Source: Gammaproteobacteria bacterium
GTDB lineage: Bacteria > Pseudomonadota > Gammaproteobacteria > Steroidobacterales > Steroidobacteraceae
Reading direction: 5' to 3'
Length of the DNA: 36,414 nt
NCBI GenBank assembly: GCA_030037905.1
Contig: JASHPX010000371.1
Span: forward strand, 1 to 36,414
The translations under genes and the position numbers were made by a program. The stretch's first letter is position 1, and the number at the start of each line of letters is the position of its first letter. The notes under the pieces are model-generated. The model was not told where the DNA came from. It did no database searches and saw nothing but the letters and a program-made list of their open reading frames with translations. This document shows, piece after piece, positions 17,029 to 25,077 of this stretch.

Positions 17029-18261
17029 TCACACCGTTCGTGTCGCCACCACCGGCGGTACCGACGCGGCGCGCAGCGCAGGACACAGCACCGCCAGCTG
17101 CCCGAGCGCGAGCACCGCGGCGAGACCCACGAGCAGGTAGCTCACCGGCAGGCGCGACATCTGCAGGGTCTCGACCATCCAGAGATTGGCCGCGAGACCC
17201 AGCCCGACACCGGCAACGCCGCCCGAGGCCGCAATCACGAGGTTCTCGATCTGAAAGTACTGTACGACCACCGGCCGCGTCGCCCCGAGCGCCCGGCGGA
17301 TGCCGATCTGCCGCCGCCGCTGCGACACCCAGTAGCTCGTCAGCCCGACGATGCCGAAGGCGAGCACCACCAGCAGCACCGCGCACACGGCGCCCAGGAT
17401 CACCGCGAGACCCCGGTCATCGTGATACACCGCGGCGCGCGCCGCGCTGAAGGGCTGCACCTTTTCGATCAGGCGGTTGGGGTCGATCTGCAGCAGCCGC
17501 TGCGGCGCCGCTCTCATTACGGCGGCGAGCTGCCCCGGTTTTGCCCGCACCACGTAGTAGGCCTCGTCGGTCACGTCGCGGTACGGCATCAGCACCGAGT
17601 TGTCGACGTTGGCGCCGCCGAGATCGCCGCCGCCCGAGACCCATGGGCCCTGCAATCGCTCGACCACGCCGATGACCGGCACCGTGCGCGTCCAGCCCAT
17701 GATGTAGAGGCCTCGGCCGACGGCCGGGCCATGCGGAAACAGCTTGCGCGCCAGCGCCTGGGTGATGATCAGTCCATCGGGCACCGGCTGGCTGTCGTCG
17801 GTGCTATTCAGGATGTCCGTGGCGCTGAAGTTACGGCCGGCGGTCAGACGCAGACCCAGCGTCTGCAGCGTTTGCTCATCGCCGTCATACACCGCAGTGT
17901 CGGCCGCCGCCGGCTGCGTGCCGTCAACGGGCAGCCGGATCCACACGGCGCTGCCACCACCCTTGTCGCTCAACGGATAGGTGTTGGTGACGTAGGTGCC
18001 GGCAACGCCGGCCATGGCGCGTAGCGCCGCCAGGTCGTTGATGACTCCCGGCGTATGATCCCCGGCGCCGATCCAATCATTGGCGATCGCGAACAGAGTC
18101 GCCTCGTCGGTACCACTGGGACGCCCCAGCTGCGCCAATCGCTGCTGGATGATGAACAGAGCATTGCACAGGATCGCGAGCGTCACGGCGATCTGCAGGC
18201 CGATCAGCGCTGCACCGACTTTGTTACGACGCATGGCCGAGAGGATGGGATGCACGGACAT
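17029..18261 (-). CDS. MacB/FtsX-type ABC permease, short type (pair 4)
   Basis: 410 aa from ATG 18261 (MSVHPILSAMRRNKVG), with GAGG about 9 nt upstream; the track's longer start is unsupported. TM1 is at about 18-40, then SGTDEATLF and ANDWIG, GRNFSATDI, the FtsX loop QRRRQIGIRRALGATR and the tail PPVVATRTV. Its long partner upstream carries an in-frame stop, so this gene may lack a working partner unless the stop is read through or another long permease substitutes. Confidence 0.9.
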   Translation of the reverse strand: MSVHPILSAMRRNKVGAALIGLQIAVTLAILCNALFIIQQRLAQLGRPSGTDEATLFAIANDWIGAGDHTPGVINDLAALRAMAGVAGTYVTNTYPLSDKGGGSAVWIRLPVDGTQPAAADTAVYDGDEQTLQTLGLRLTAGRNFSATDILNSTDDSQPVPDGLIITQALARKLFPHGPAVGRGLYIMGWTRTVPVIGVVERLQGPWVSGGGDLGGANVDNSVLMPYRDVTDEAYYVVRAKPGQLAAVMRAAPQRLLQIDPNRLIEKVQPFSAARAAVYHDDRGLAVILGAVCAVLLVVLAFGIVGLTSYWVSQRRRQIGIRRALGATRPVVVQYFQIENLVIAASGGVAGVGLGLAANLWMVETLQMSRLPVSYLLVGLAAVLALGQLAVLCPALRAASVPPVVATRTV

Positions 18262-18271
18262 CGACCTGGCC

Positions 18272-19594
18272 TCACTGCGCCTCGAGTTGCCAGGCGGGCT
18301 GCACGCGCGTGGCACGCCAGGTCGGGTACAGGCCCGCCAGTATCGTCGCGACAATCGCAACCGCGACCGTAATCAACATGTCAGCGGCGTCCAAATGCGA
18401 CAGCACACGCATGTCGCTGCCGAGCAGCGCCCGCAGGGCCGCGAGGCCCAGAGCCGTCAATACGAGCCCCAGCAGCGCCCCGACGACACCGATGACGAGA
18501 GCCTCGATCAGGCACTGCGCGAACACCACCGCGCGGCCGGCCCCGAGCGCACGCCGCACGCCGATGTCAGCGGCGCGACGCATGATCCGCGCGAGCATCA
18601 GCCCCATGGCATTGAGCAGACAGACCAGCAGAAAGCTGAAGGACACCAGCAACAGGATGCGCGATTCGTTCGACACGACGCGCCGATAGACGAGCCACTG
18701 GCGCACGTTACGCAGCTGCACGTGTGGCGGCCAGTGGAAACGGCCGATGCGCTGCTGTTCGGCCGCGTAATCGGTCAGATACGCACGGTAGCGCGCCACA
18801 TCGGTGCTTGTCGGCAGCTCGACCCAGAATTACAGCCACGTACAATCCGAGCGCAGCAGCCCGTCCCAGCCGGGCGGCGTAGGAGCCACGCAGGGACCGC
18901 CCTCGCTGGAGTGCTTGCGCAGGTCGATTGCGGTTGTGAAAGGCAGGAACACATCTTCAGGCGTGCCGCCGAAGGCGTCCTGCGGATCGTAGTAGCGCGG
19001 CACCGGATCCCAGCGGGCGAGAACCCCGACAATGCGGAATACGTCAGCGTCGAGCCGCAGCACCCGGCCGACGCTGTTGGCGCCGCCGAACAGCCGATCA
19101 TTGAGCTCGCGGCTGATCACGACGACGGGTACGTGTCCTTGATCGTCGGCAGAGCTCCACGGGCCACCGTAGCGGAACGGCACGTCGAACATGCGGAAAA
19201 AATCCGCGTACGCTGCGCGCGCACCAGCCCGGAAGGGCGGCAGCTGCGACTGCGACTGCGACTGCGGCGGCCACACCGCAAATTGCGTCTTGTACAGCAC
19301 CGTCTGTCGCTCGCCGGCGTGCGCGCGCATGAGCGCCGTGGCGTCGATGTAGCCGAGCTGATCGCTCAGATGGTCCGGATTGGGTCCGTTCGCGCCCAGG
19401 CCCCAGGCATCGATCTGCGGGGCGAAGAGCTGCGTGGCGTGGTCGGCGATCGGATCGGCGGCCATGGCGCGAAACACCGTCAACGTGGTCATCGCGGCGC
19501 CGATGCCCACGCCGATCGTGAGGACCATCAGCGCCGTGAGCGCGGGGTTGCGGCGCAGGCTGCGCAGGGCGAGGGTGAGGTAGTAGCCGAGCAC
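18272..19594 (-). pseudogene. Long-type MacB/FtsX permease interrupted by an in-frame TAA (pair 4)
   Basis: Full-length long-type sequence in one frame: [16 protein letters not shown] from GTG 19594, QLFAPQIDAWG, PFRYGGPW, NDRLFGGANSVGR, the cysteine pair (GPCVAP ... RSDCTW), then TAA at 18830-18832 and onward FWVELPTSTDVARYR to the FtsX domain (GVRRALGAGRAVVF) and QPAWQLEAQ. Relatives have Gln or Glu where the stop sits (WIQFWVELP, WVQLWVELP), so one C-to-T change from CAA explains it. No frameshift or other damage is visible, so the mutation is recent, a sequencing error, or suppressed. A QSQSQSQ-type stretch near residue 135 comes from a short in-frame repeat. Confidence 0.85.
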
Positions 19595-19606
19595 GGCCCT
19601 CGCCAA

Positions 19607-19822
19607 TCAGTCTTTTTCGTGTCCAGCCGGTCCGGGCGGTTCCGGGAATGCCCTCAGCGCATCCTTCACCACCGACAGCAGTGCGGGCGCATGTCTGACC
19701 GCGACGTCGTACACCTTACGGTGATCGAGCTCCGCATAGCCATGCACGAGTATGTTGCGAAAACCGATGATCTCGCGTGACTCGATGTCTTCGAGATAGA
19801 CTCCAGGGTCACGCTGCGGCAT
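19607..19822 (-). pseudogene. HepT-like HEPN toxin with an internal deletion
   Basis: 71 codons from ATG 19822: the N-terminal family start MPQRDPGVYLEDI runs directly into ESREIIGFRNILVHGYAELD and the C-terminal helix. The HEPN active-site motif R-X4-H-X-Y (RNILVHGY) is intact, but the ~40-60 residues of central helices that normally separate these parts are absent. Frame is retained. HepT is an RNase toxin that MntA inactivates by adding AMP to the motif tyrosine. The start overlaps the mntA 3' end by 14 nt. Either an inactivated toxin or an unusual mini-HEPN. Confidence 0.65.
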
Positions 19823-20117
19823 AGACAGGCGATTTGCTGTGTTCGATGTAGTGGCGCAGCCGGCGATTTCGAATGGCATGCAGCTCGACCAGGTCCACGG
19901 AACGCCCAAAGAGAGCCTGCAACGATTCTTTCAGATCCAGAAAATTGCTAAAGCTGCCAGCTGCATGCGCCTCGAATTCGATCAGGACATCTATGTCGCT
20001 GCGGTCCGGATCGAAGTCGTCACGAAGAATCGAACCGAACACGTCGAGCTTGCGCACGCCATGACGTCGGCACAGTCCGACAATGGCGTCACGGTTGATT
20101 TCAATGAGGGGATGCAT
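19809..20117 (-). CDS. mntA: MntA-type nucleotidyltransferase antitoxin
   Basis: 102 aa from ATG 20117 (MHPLIEINRDAIVGLC). The minimal nucleotidyltransferase motif is clear: DVFGSILRDDF then DRSDIDVLIEF (GS...DxD), with a third acidic residue expected in VDLVEL. In MntA/HepT (type VII) systems this enzyme AMPylates the HepT tyrosine to block its RNase. It is encoded upstream of and overlapping the shortened hepT. Catalytic residues look intact, so the antitoxin appears better preserved than its toxin. Confidence 0.85.
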   Translation of the reverse strand: MHPLIEINRDAIVGLCRRHGVRKLDVFGSILRDDFDPDRSDIDVLIEFEAHAAGSFSNFLDLKESLQALFGRSVDLVELHAIRNRRLRHYIEHSKSPVYAAA

Positions 20118-20133
20118 GGTCAAATCCCGACCG

Positions 20134-20280
20134 CTAGGCTGCCACGGAGCCACCAAAAAGACGAGGATAAAAATGAGGTCCGCCGTTCAAGCCGGCCTTA
20201 CAGATTGCCAGCACGCGGCTACGCCTGCCCGCGTGCAGCTGCATGCCGATCTCGTCCAGAAAGTGAGCGAATTTTAACAT
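20134..20280 (-). CDS. Possible 48-aa small ORF, unknown
   Basis: ATG 20280 opens MLKFAHFLDEIGMQLHAG and continues to GGSVAA with TAG at 20134. Codon use is less GC-biased than neighbours, and the AT-rich TATGTTAAAAT upstream could be part of a promoter. It may equally be the remnant of a larger gene or the untranslated leader of mntA. I recognise no family, and no clear ribosome-binding site is seen. Confidence 0.2.
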   Translation of the reverse strand: MLKFAHFLDEIGMQLHAGRRSRVLAICKAGLNGGPHFYPRLFGGSVAA

Positions 20281-20327
20281 AGAACGCGATAACTTCTGTG
20301 CGGTCGGCGCGCGGGTCCGCCCGAGTC

Positions 20328-21581
20328 TCATAGGGTCCGCGCGGCTTCCGCCGGCGGCACCGACGTGGCGCGCAGCGCCGGCCATAGCGTCGCGACCTGC
20401 CCGAGCAGCAGCATGACGATGGCTCCGAGCACGGCATAGCGGTAATCCAGGCGGGCCATCTGGAAGCGGTCGACCATCCAGAAATTCGCCGCGATCGCGA
20501 GTCCAACGCCTGCCAGTACCCCTGCGCCCGCGATCAATAGATTCTCTGTCTGAAAATGTCGCACGATGGCTGCGTGGGTTGCACCCAGCGCGCGCCGGAT
20601 GCCGATATGCCGGCGACGCTGATTGACCCAGCAGCTCGTCAGCCCAACGATGCCCCACCCCGTCATCGCCAGCAGGACCGCGCTCACCCCCGTCAGCATG
20701 ATCACCTGGCCGCGGTCACCGCGATACAGGCGCTGCCGGGCGGCGGACAAGGACTCGACGTCGCGCAGCACCCGGGCTCGACTGACGGCATAGAGCCTGG
20801 CCGTCGCGACCTTCATCGCTGGTCCCACCTGCGCGGCGGACGCCACGCGCACCACGTAGTAGGCGTTCGCAGCCGCGTCACGGTACGGCAGCAGCATAGA
20901 ACTGTATGCCGACATGTGGAACGGGCGGAACAGGGGCGGCGGGTCCGCCGTCGCGACCTGCAGCGCTTTGACGACCCCCACGATCGGCACCGACGCGCCG
21001 GGCAGCGTAGGGAACCCGACGAGGGTTGCCACGCGCCCGAGGACATTGCCGTCCGGAGCCAGTTGCCGTGCAAGCTGTTGCGTGACGATGACGCCGTCCG
21101 GAGGCGGCACTGGCGGCCCGGAGCCGTAATAGGACTGCACGTCATCGCCGCCGAAGTTGCGGCCGGCGATCAGCCGCAGTCCCAGTGTGCGCAGCGTCTG
21201 GCTGTCTGCCAGATAGACGCCGACATTGATCTCGGAACCCTTGACACCAGGATGGAGCGTAATCGCGAAGGTGTCGCCGAGGTCGCTGAGCGGGTAAGAG
21301 TTGGTGGCGTAGACATCGACGACCCCCGGCACTGAGCGCAGTGCCGCCAGATCAGTCTGCACGCGTGCGCCGATGTCGGCCGGCTTGCCAATCCATTGAT
21401 TCTGGATCGCAAACAAACGCGCTTCGTCGACCCCGGTTGACCGCGCCATCGATACCAGTCGCTCGTGAATGATGAACAGCGCGTTGCTGAGGATGGCCAG
21501 CGTCAAGGCGATCTGTATCGCGATCAGCACCGGGCCCAGTGCGTTGCGGCGCATCGCTGCCAGGATCGGATGTATGGGCAT
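20328..21581 (-). CDS. MacB/FtsX-type ABC permease, short type (pair 5, HERL subtype)
   Basis: 417 aa from ATG 21581 (MPIHPILAAMRRNALG); a GTG at 21587 directly abuts the upstream stop and is an alternative. It has IHERLVSMARSTGVDEARLF and NQWIG, a CWVNQRRRHIGIRRALGAT loop and LDYRYAVLGA, features shared with the short permease at 28986-30215 but not with the others. This marks a subtype. Tail PPAEAARTL. MntA/HepT lies immediately downstream on the same strand. Confidence 0.9.
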   Translation of the reverse strand: MPIHPILAAMRRNALGPVLIAIQIALTLAILSNALFIIHERLVSMARSTGVDEARLFAIQNQWIGKPADIGARVQTDLAALRSVPGVVDVYATNSYPLSDLGDTFAITLHPGVKGSEINVGVYLADSQTLRTLGLRLIAGRNFGGDDVQSYYGSGPPVPPPDGVIVTQQLARQLAPDGNVLGRVATLVGFPTLPGASVPIVGVVKALQVATADPPPLFRPFHMSAYSSMLLPYRDAAANAYYVVRVASAAQVGPAMKVATARLYAVSRARVLRDVESLSAARQRLYRGDRGQVIMLTGVSAVLLAMTGWGIVGLTSCWVNQRRRHIGIRRALGATHAAIVRHFQTENLLIAGAGVLAGVGLAIAANFWMVDRFQMARLDYRYAVLGAIVMLLLGQVATLWPALRATSVPPAEAARTL

Positions 21582-21587
21582 CCGCAC

Positions 21588-22910
21588 TTACTGCACCTTG
21601 AGCTGGAACGCCGGCTGCACACGGCTCATACGCCAGGTGGGATAGAGCCCTGCGAGCAGCGTCGCGAGAATCGACAGTGCGACGGCGATCGCCGCATCGG
21701 CGCCATCGAAGCGAACCAGCTCGAGTAGGTTGACCGGTAGCAGCAGGCGGCTCACCCGCAGCCCCAGGCCCGAGAGCAGCAGCCCGAGCCCGGCGCCGAG
21801 CACACCGATCATGCCGACTTCGATCAAGCTCTGCAGGAAGATGGCGCTTCGGGTTGCACCGGTCGCGCGGCGGACGCTGACATCGAGAGCGCGCGGCAGG
21901 AACCTCGCCAGAATGATGCCCATGGCATTGACCAGACAGGCGACGAGCAGCGCGAAGGCGACGATCACGGCGATACGCACCTGGGCCGGCACCACATTCT
22001 GGGCACGCAGCCACTGGTTGACATCGCGCAGCCGGACGCGCGTGGGCCATTGAAAACGGCCGGTGAGACGTTGCTCGGTGGCATACGCCGTCAGGAGCTG
22101 TGTATAGCGCTGCACGGCGGCTGCGGTCGGCAGCTCTACCCAGAGCTGTACCCAGGTGCACTCCGAGGTCTGCAGCTCTTGCCACAGCTTGAAAGGAGCT
22201 GAATGGATGCTCCGGCAGGCGAGCATCGAATTGCTCGTCAGTTGCAGGTCCACGGCGCGGGTGAAGGGCATGAACAGCGCGTCAGCACTGGTGAGTGCCC
22301 CCGGGCTGACGTCATAGAAACGCGGCACCGGCTGCCAAGTGTCGGTGACCCCCACGATGCGATAGTCCTGCGTGTCGACGCGCAGCGTTCGGCCGACGCT
22401 GTCTGCTCCACCGAACAGACGGTCGTTGAGTGCTCGCGACAGGACAACGACCGCGGCATGGGCCGCATCGTCCTGCCTGCCCCACGGCGCACCGTACCGG
22501 AACGGCACGTCGAACATCGGAAAGAAATCCGCACCCGTCGCGCGCGCGACGACCTGCAACGGGTAGATTTGCGGATCGGGCGGCGTCACCGCCACCGCGG
22601 TTGGATACATCACCGCCTGTGCCGCGGCCGCGTGCAGGCTCATCAGCGCCATGGCATCCCGGTAGGTCAAACCCACCGGTATTCGATCGGCGGTCATGGG
22701 AGGAAGACGGCAATCCCCGCAGTTGTCGATCTGCGGCGCGAACAGCTCGGCGGACTTCCCAGGAATCGGGTTGCCCGCCGCGGTCCGGAAGATGGCGAGC
22801 GTGGTCATCGATATGCCGATGCCCACCCCGATCGCCACGATCATCAATGCCGTGAGCGCGGGGCTGCGCCGCAGGCTGCACAGCGCGAGGGTCAGGTAGT
22901 AGCCGAACAT
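21588..22910 (-). CDS. MacB/FtsX-type ABC permease, long type (pair 5, CGxC subtype)
   Basis: 440 aa from ATG 22910 (MFGYYLTLALCSLRRS), with GGGGGCGAACTG upstream; the 28 extra residues in the track are not family-like. Besides the universal cysteine pair (LACRSI ... TSECTW) it has an additional pair right after the long-type motif (QIDNCGDC). It also has LLPVNLLELVRFD and ends MSRVQPAFQLKVQ. All these are shared with 30224-31561, whose short partner is likewise similar to this one's. FtsX loop is VRRATGATRSAIF (T for L). Confidence 0.9.
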   Translation of the reverse strand: MFGYYLTLALCSLRRSPALTALMIVAIGVGIGISMTTLAIFRTAAGNPIPGKSAELFAPQIDNCGDCRLPPMTADRIPVGLTYRDAMALMSLHAAAAQAVMYPTAVAVTPPDPQIYPLQVVARATGADFFPMFDVPFRYGAPWGRQDDAAHAAVVVLSRALNDRLFGGADSVGRTLRVDTQDYRIVGVTDTWQPVPRFYDVSPGALTSADALFMPFTRAVDLQLTSNSMLACRSIHSAPFKLWQELQTSECTWVQLWVELPTAAAVQRYTQLLTAYATEQRLTGRFQWPTRVRLRDVNQWLRAQNVVPAQVRIAVIVAFALLVACLVNAMGIILARFLPRALDVSVRRATGATRSAIFLQSLIEVGMIGVLGAGLGLLLSGLGLRVSRLLLPVNLLELVRFDGADAAIAVALSILATLLAGLYPTWRMSRVQPAFQLKVQ

Positions 22911-23014
22911 CAGTTCGCCCCCTTCACCGCAACCCGCCCTGCCGTCCGTAGCCGCGAGCGCCGCAGGCGGTGTCCAGCCGCCGTACGAGCTCAACTCCAG
23001 CCGGCGAGGCAGGA

Positions 23015-23061
23015 TTGCGGGTACCGAAATAATTCTCTAGCATACACATTCGGAGGTGTAT
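23015..23061 (+). promoter_or_regulatory. Putative vapBC promoter with overlapping inverted repeat
   Basis: TTGCGG (23015-23020) and TAGCAT (23038-23043) are spaced 17 bp, a weak sigma-70-like pair. An inverted repeat ATACAC (23042-23047) / GTGTAT (23056-23061) overlaps the -10 and the strong ribosome-binding site CGGAGG, well placed for repression by the RHH antitoxin. The remainder of 22911-23063 is spacer. Confidence 0.4.
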
Positions 23062-23063
23062 AC

Positions 23064-23279
23064 ATGCGTACCAACATCGTGCTGGACGATCGCCTCGTCA
23101 AGGAGGCGATGCGGCTTTCCAGGGTTAAAACCAAGCGCGAAGCCGTGGACTTGGCGTTGCGCGATTACGTCGCTAGAGGCAAGCAGCGCGACATCCTGCG
23201 CCTGATCGATGCTCAGTTGATCGCTCCCGATTACGACGTTCGTGCCGTGCGGCGGCACATGACCCGTGATCCTGGTTGA
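23064..23279 (+). CDS. vapB: VapB-type ribbon-helix-helix antitoxin
   Basis: 71 aa from ATG 23064, preceded by CGGAGG at 7-nt spacing; the track lists it only inside a longer shadow frame. MRTNIVLDDRLVKEAM forms the beta-strand and helix A of an RHH domain, and TKREAVDLALRDYVAR helix B, a pattern typical of type II VapB. The C-terminal tail (IDAQLIAPDYDVRAVRRH) is the likely toxin-binding part. Overlaps the toxin gene by 14 nt. On the plus strand, opposite to the array. Confidence 0.88.
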   Translation: MRTNIVLDDRLVKEAMRLSRVKTKREAVDLALRDYVARGKQRDILRLIDAQLIAPDYDVRAVRRHMTRDPG

Positions 23280-23667
23280 CTCGGCCGTCTGGATCGATCT
23301 ACTTCGCAACCGGGACAGCACAGCGGTGGCTCGACTGCGGGCGCTGCTGGATCTGGGCGAAGCGGCGGCGACGTCGGTCATCGTCCAAGAGGTTCTGCAA
23401 GGGGCGGCGAGTGCAGCGGCGTTCGCCGAGCTGCGCCGGTATTTCACGGCAATACCGCTGCTTGGTACCGCCGAAACCCTCGAGCTGCACATTGCGGCGG
23501 CGGACCTGTATGCGCGGGCCCGCTGGCGTGCCATCACGCCGCGCAGTCCGAACGACTGTCTGATCGCTGCCGCGGCCATCCGGGAGGATGTCCCGCTCCT
23601 GCATGATGACCGGGACTTCGAGCAACTGGCCACGGTGGAGCCTCGATTGAAGCTACTGCGGCGGTAG
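23266..23667 (+). CDS. vapC: PIN-domain ribonuclease toxin, VapC family
   Basis: 133 aa from GTG 23266. All four acidic PIN positions are present: MILVDSAVWIDLL (D5), VIVQEVLQG, SPNDCLIAAAA and LLHDDRDFEQL. The gene starts inside the end of vapB, which implies translational coupling. It looks intact and functional. Its 3' end lies about 30 bp from the broken end of a permease remnant on the opposite strand. Confidence 0.9.
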   Translation: MILVDSAVWIDLLRNRDSTAVARLRALLDLGEAAATSVIVQEVLQGAASAAAFAELRRYFTAIPLLGTAETLELHIAAADLYARARWRAITPRSPNDCLIAAAAIREDVPLLHDDRDFEQLATVEPRLKLLRR

Positions 23668-23696
23668 GGCATGAGCGCGGAGGCGCCGCGATCGAC

Positions 23697-23816
23697 GATG
23701 GCCAGCGTGGTCATCGAAATGCCGATGCCCACTCCGATCGCGGCGATCATCAGCGGCGTGAGCACGACATTGCGCCGCAGGCTGCGTAGCGCCAGGTTGA
23801 GGTAATAGCCGAACAT
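23697..23816 (-). pseudogene. N-terminal remnant of a long-type permease
   Basis: Forty codons from ATG 23816 ([16 protein letters not shown] to GIGISMTTLAI) match TM1 of the long permeases, with the usual GGGGGCGAGCTG leader. Homology stops at about 23697, where FRTxxG should follow but VDRGAS appears. The remaining gene and its short partner are missing and vapBC occupies the site. It follows the short permease at 23843-25069 with normal spacing. Confidence 0.82.
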
Positions 23817-23842
23817 CAGCTCGCCCCCTTTTACCGTGGCCC

Positions 23843-25069
23843 TCACACCGCACGCGTGGCTTCCGCCGGCGGCACCGCGGCAGCACGCAGCGCCGGCAGG
23901 AGCGTCGCGACCTGCCCCAGTCCGACGATGACGATCGCCCCGCCGATTAGATAGTCCGGCGGCAACCTGGCCACCGCGAAATGACCGATCATCCACAGGT
24001 TCGCGGCGACGGCGAGCGCGACACCGACCACGACACCGCTGGCGGCGATGACAAAGTTCTCGGTCTGAAAGTGGCGCACGATACCCGGCCGCGTCGCACC
24101 GAGCGCGCGTCGGATGCCGATCTGATGCCGGCGCTGCTCGACCCAGTAGCTCGTCAGGCCGACGATGCCCAGCGCTGTGACCGCAGCGAGCACGGCGCAG
24201 ATCTCGGTCAGCATGTGTGCCAGACTGCTGTCACCGTGGTAGATCTGCCGGCGTGCCTCGCGCAGGGATTGCACTTGCTGGATGACCCGTGCCCGGCTGA
24301 GCCGCAGCAGCGCCGCCGGCGCGGCCCTCATCGTGGCATCGAGCCGTCCGGGAGCGCTACGGACGATGTAGAACAGTGACGCATTCACTTCGCGGCACGG
24401 CAGCAGGATCGAGTTCTCCACCGCGGCGCCGCTACCGTACTCATCCACCGCCGGCGCCTGCAGCCGCCGGATGATGCCGATGATCGGTGCGCTCACTCGC
24501 GCGCCGCCCAACAGGGTTGCGACCCGGCCGAGAACCCGGCCGCCGGGAGACAGCTCCTCGGCCAGCGCCCGCGTCACCAGGATCCCGCTCGGCGGCCCGA
24601 CAGTCGCCAGATTGCAATCGGATATCTCTGTAGCGGTGAAGTTCCGGCCAGCCGAAAGCCTCGCGCCGAGGGTGTGCAAAGCCTGGGCGTCGCCGAAGTA
24701 GGCCGCGGCGAGCTGTACGCTCGCCGGTCGATCCGGATGCAGGGTGATTCCGATGTTGAAGTCGTTATCGCTGAGAGGCTGAGTATTGGACGCGAATGCG
24801 TCCACGACGCCCAGGACAGTGCGCAGCGCGGCGACGTCGGCGCTTATCCGCGCCGCCAGATCGCGCGGCTGGCCGACCCATTGGTTTTCGATCGCAAAGA
24901 TGTCCGCCTCATCGACGCCGCTCGGACGATTGCTCAGCGCGAGCCGCTGCCGCACCACGAACAGCGCATTGCAAAGGATGGCAAGCGTCACGGCCATCTG
25001 CAGTGCAATCAGCGCCGCAGCGACCTTGTTACGGCGCATTGCGGAGAGGATCGGGTGTAGCTGCAGCAT
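23843..25069 (-). CDS. MacB/FtsX-type ABC permease, short type (pair 6)
   Basis: 408 aa from ATG 25069 (MLQLHPILSAMRRNKVAA); the track's 602-aa version reads into the antisense of the upstream gene. GGGGCGG lies just upstream and the long partner's stop is 8 bp away. Motifs: SGVDEADIF, ENQWVG, GRNFTATEI, an EQRRHQIGIRRALGATR loop and tail PPAEATRAV. Confidence 0.9.
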   Translation of the reverse strand: MLQLHPILSAMRRNKVAAALIALQMAVTLAILCNALFVVRQRLALSNRPSGVDEADIFAIENQWVGQPRDLAARISADVAALRTVLGVVDAFASNTQPLSDNDFNIGITLHPDRPASVQLAAAYFGDAQALHTLGARLSAGRNFTATEISDCNLATVGPPSGILVTRALAEELSPGGRVLGRVATLLGGARVSAPIIGIIRRLQAPAVDEYGSGAAVENSILLPCREVNASLFYIVRSAPGRLDATMRAAPAALLRLSRARVIQQVQSLREARRQIYHGDSSLAHMLTEICAVLAAVTALGIVGLTSYWVEQRRHQIGIRRALGATRPGIVRHFQTENFVIAASGVVVGVALAVAANLWMIGHFAVARLPPDYLIGGAIVIVGLGQVATLLPALRAAAVPPAEATRAV

Positions 25070-25077
25070 CGCCGCCC

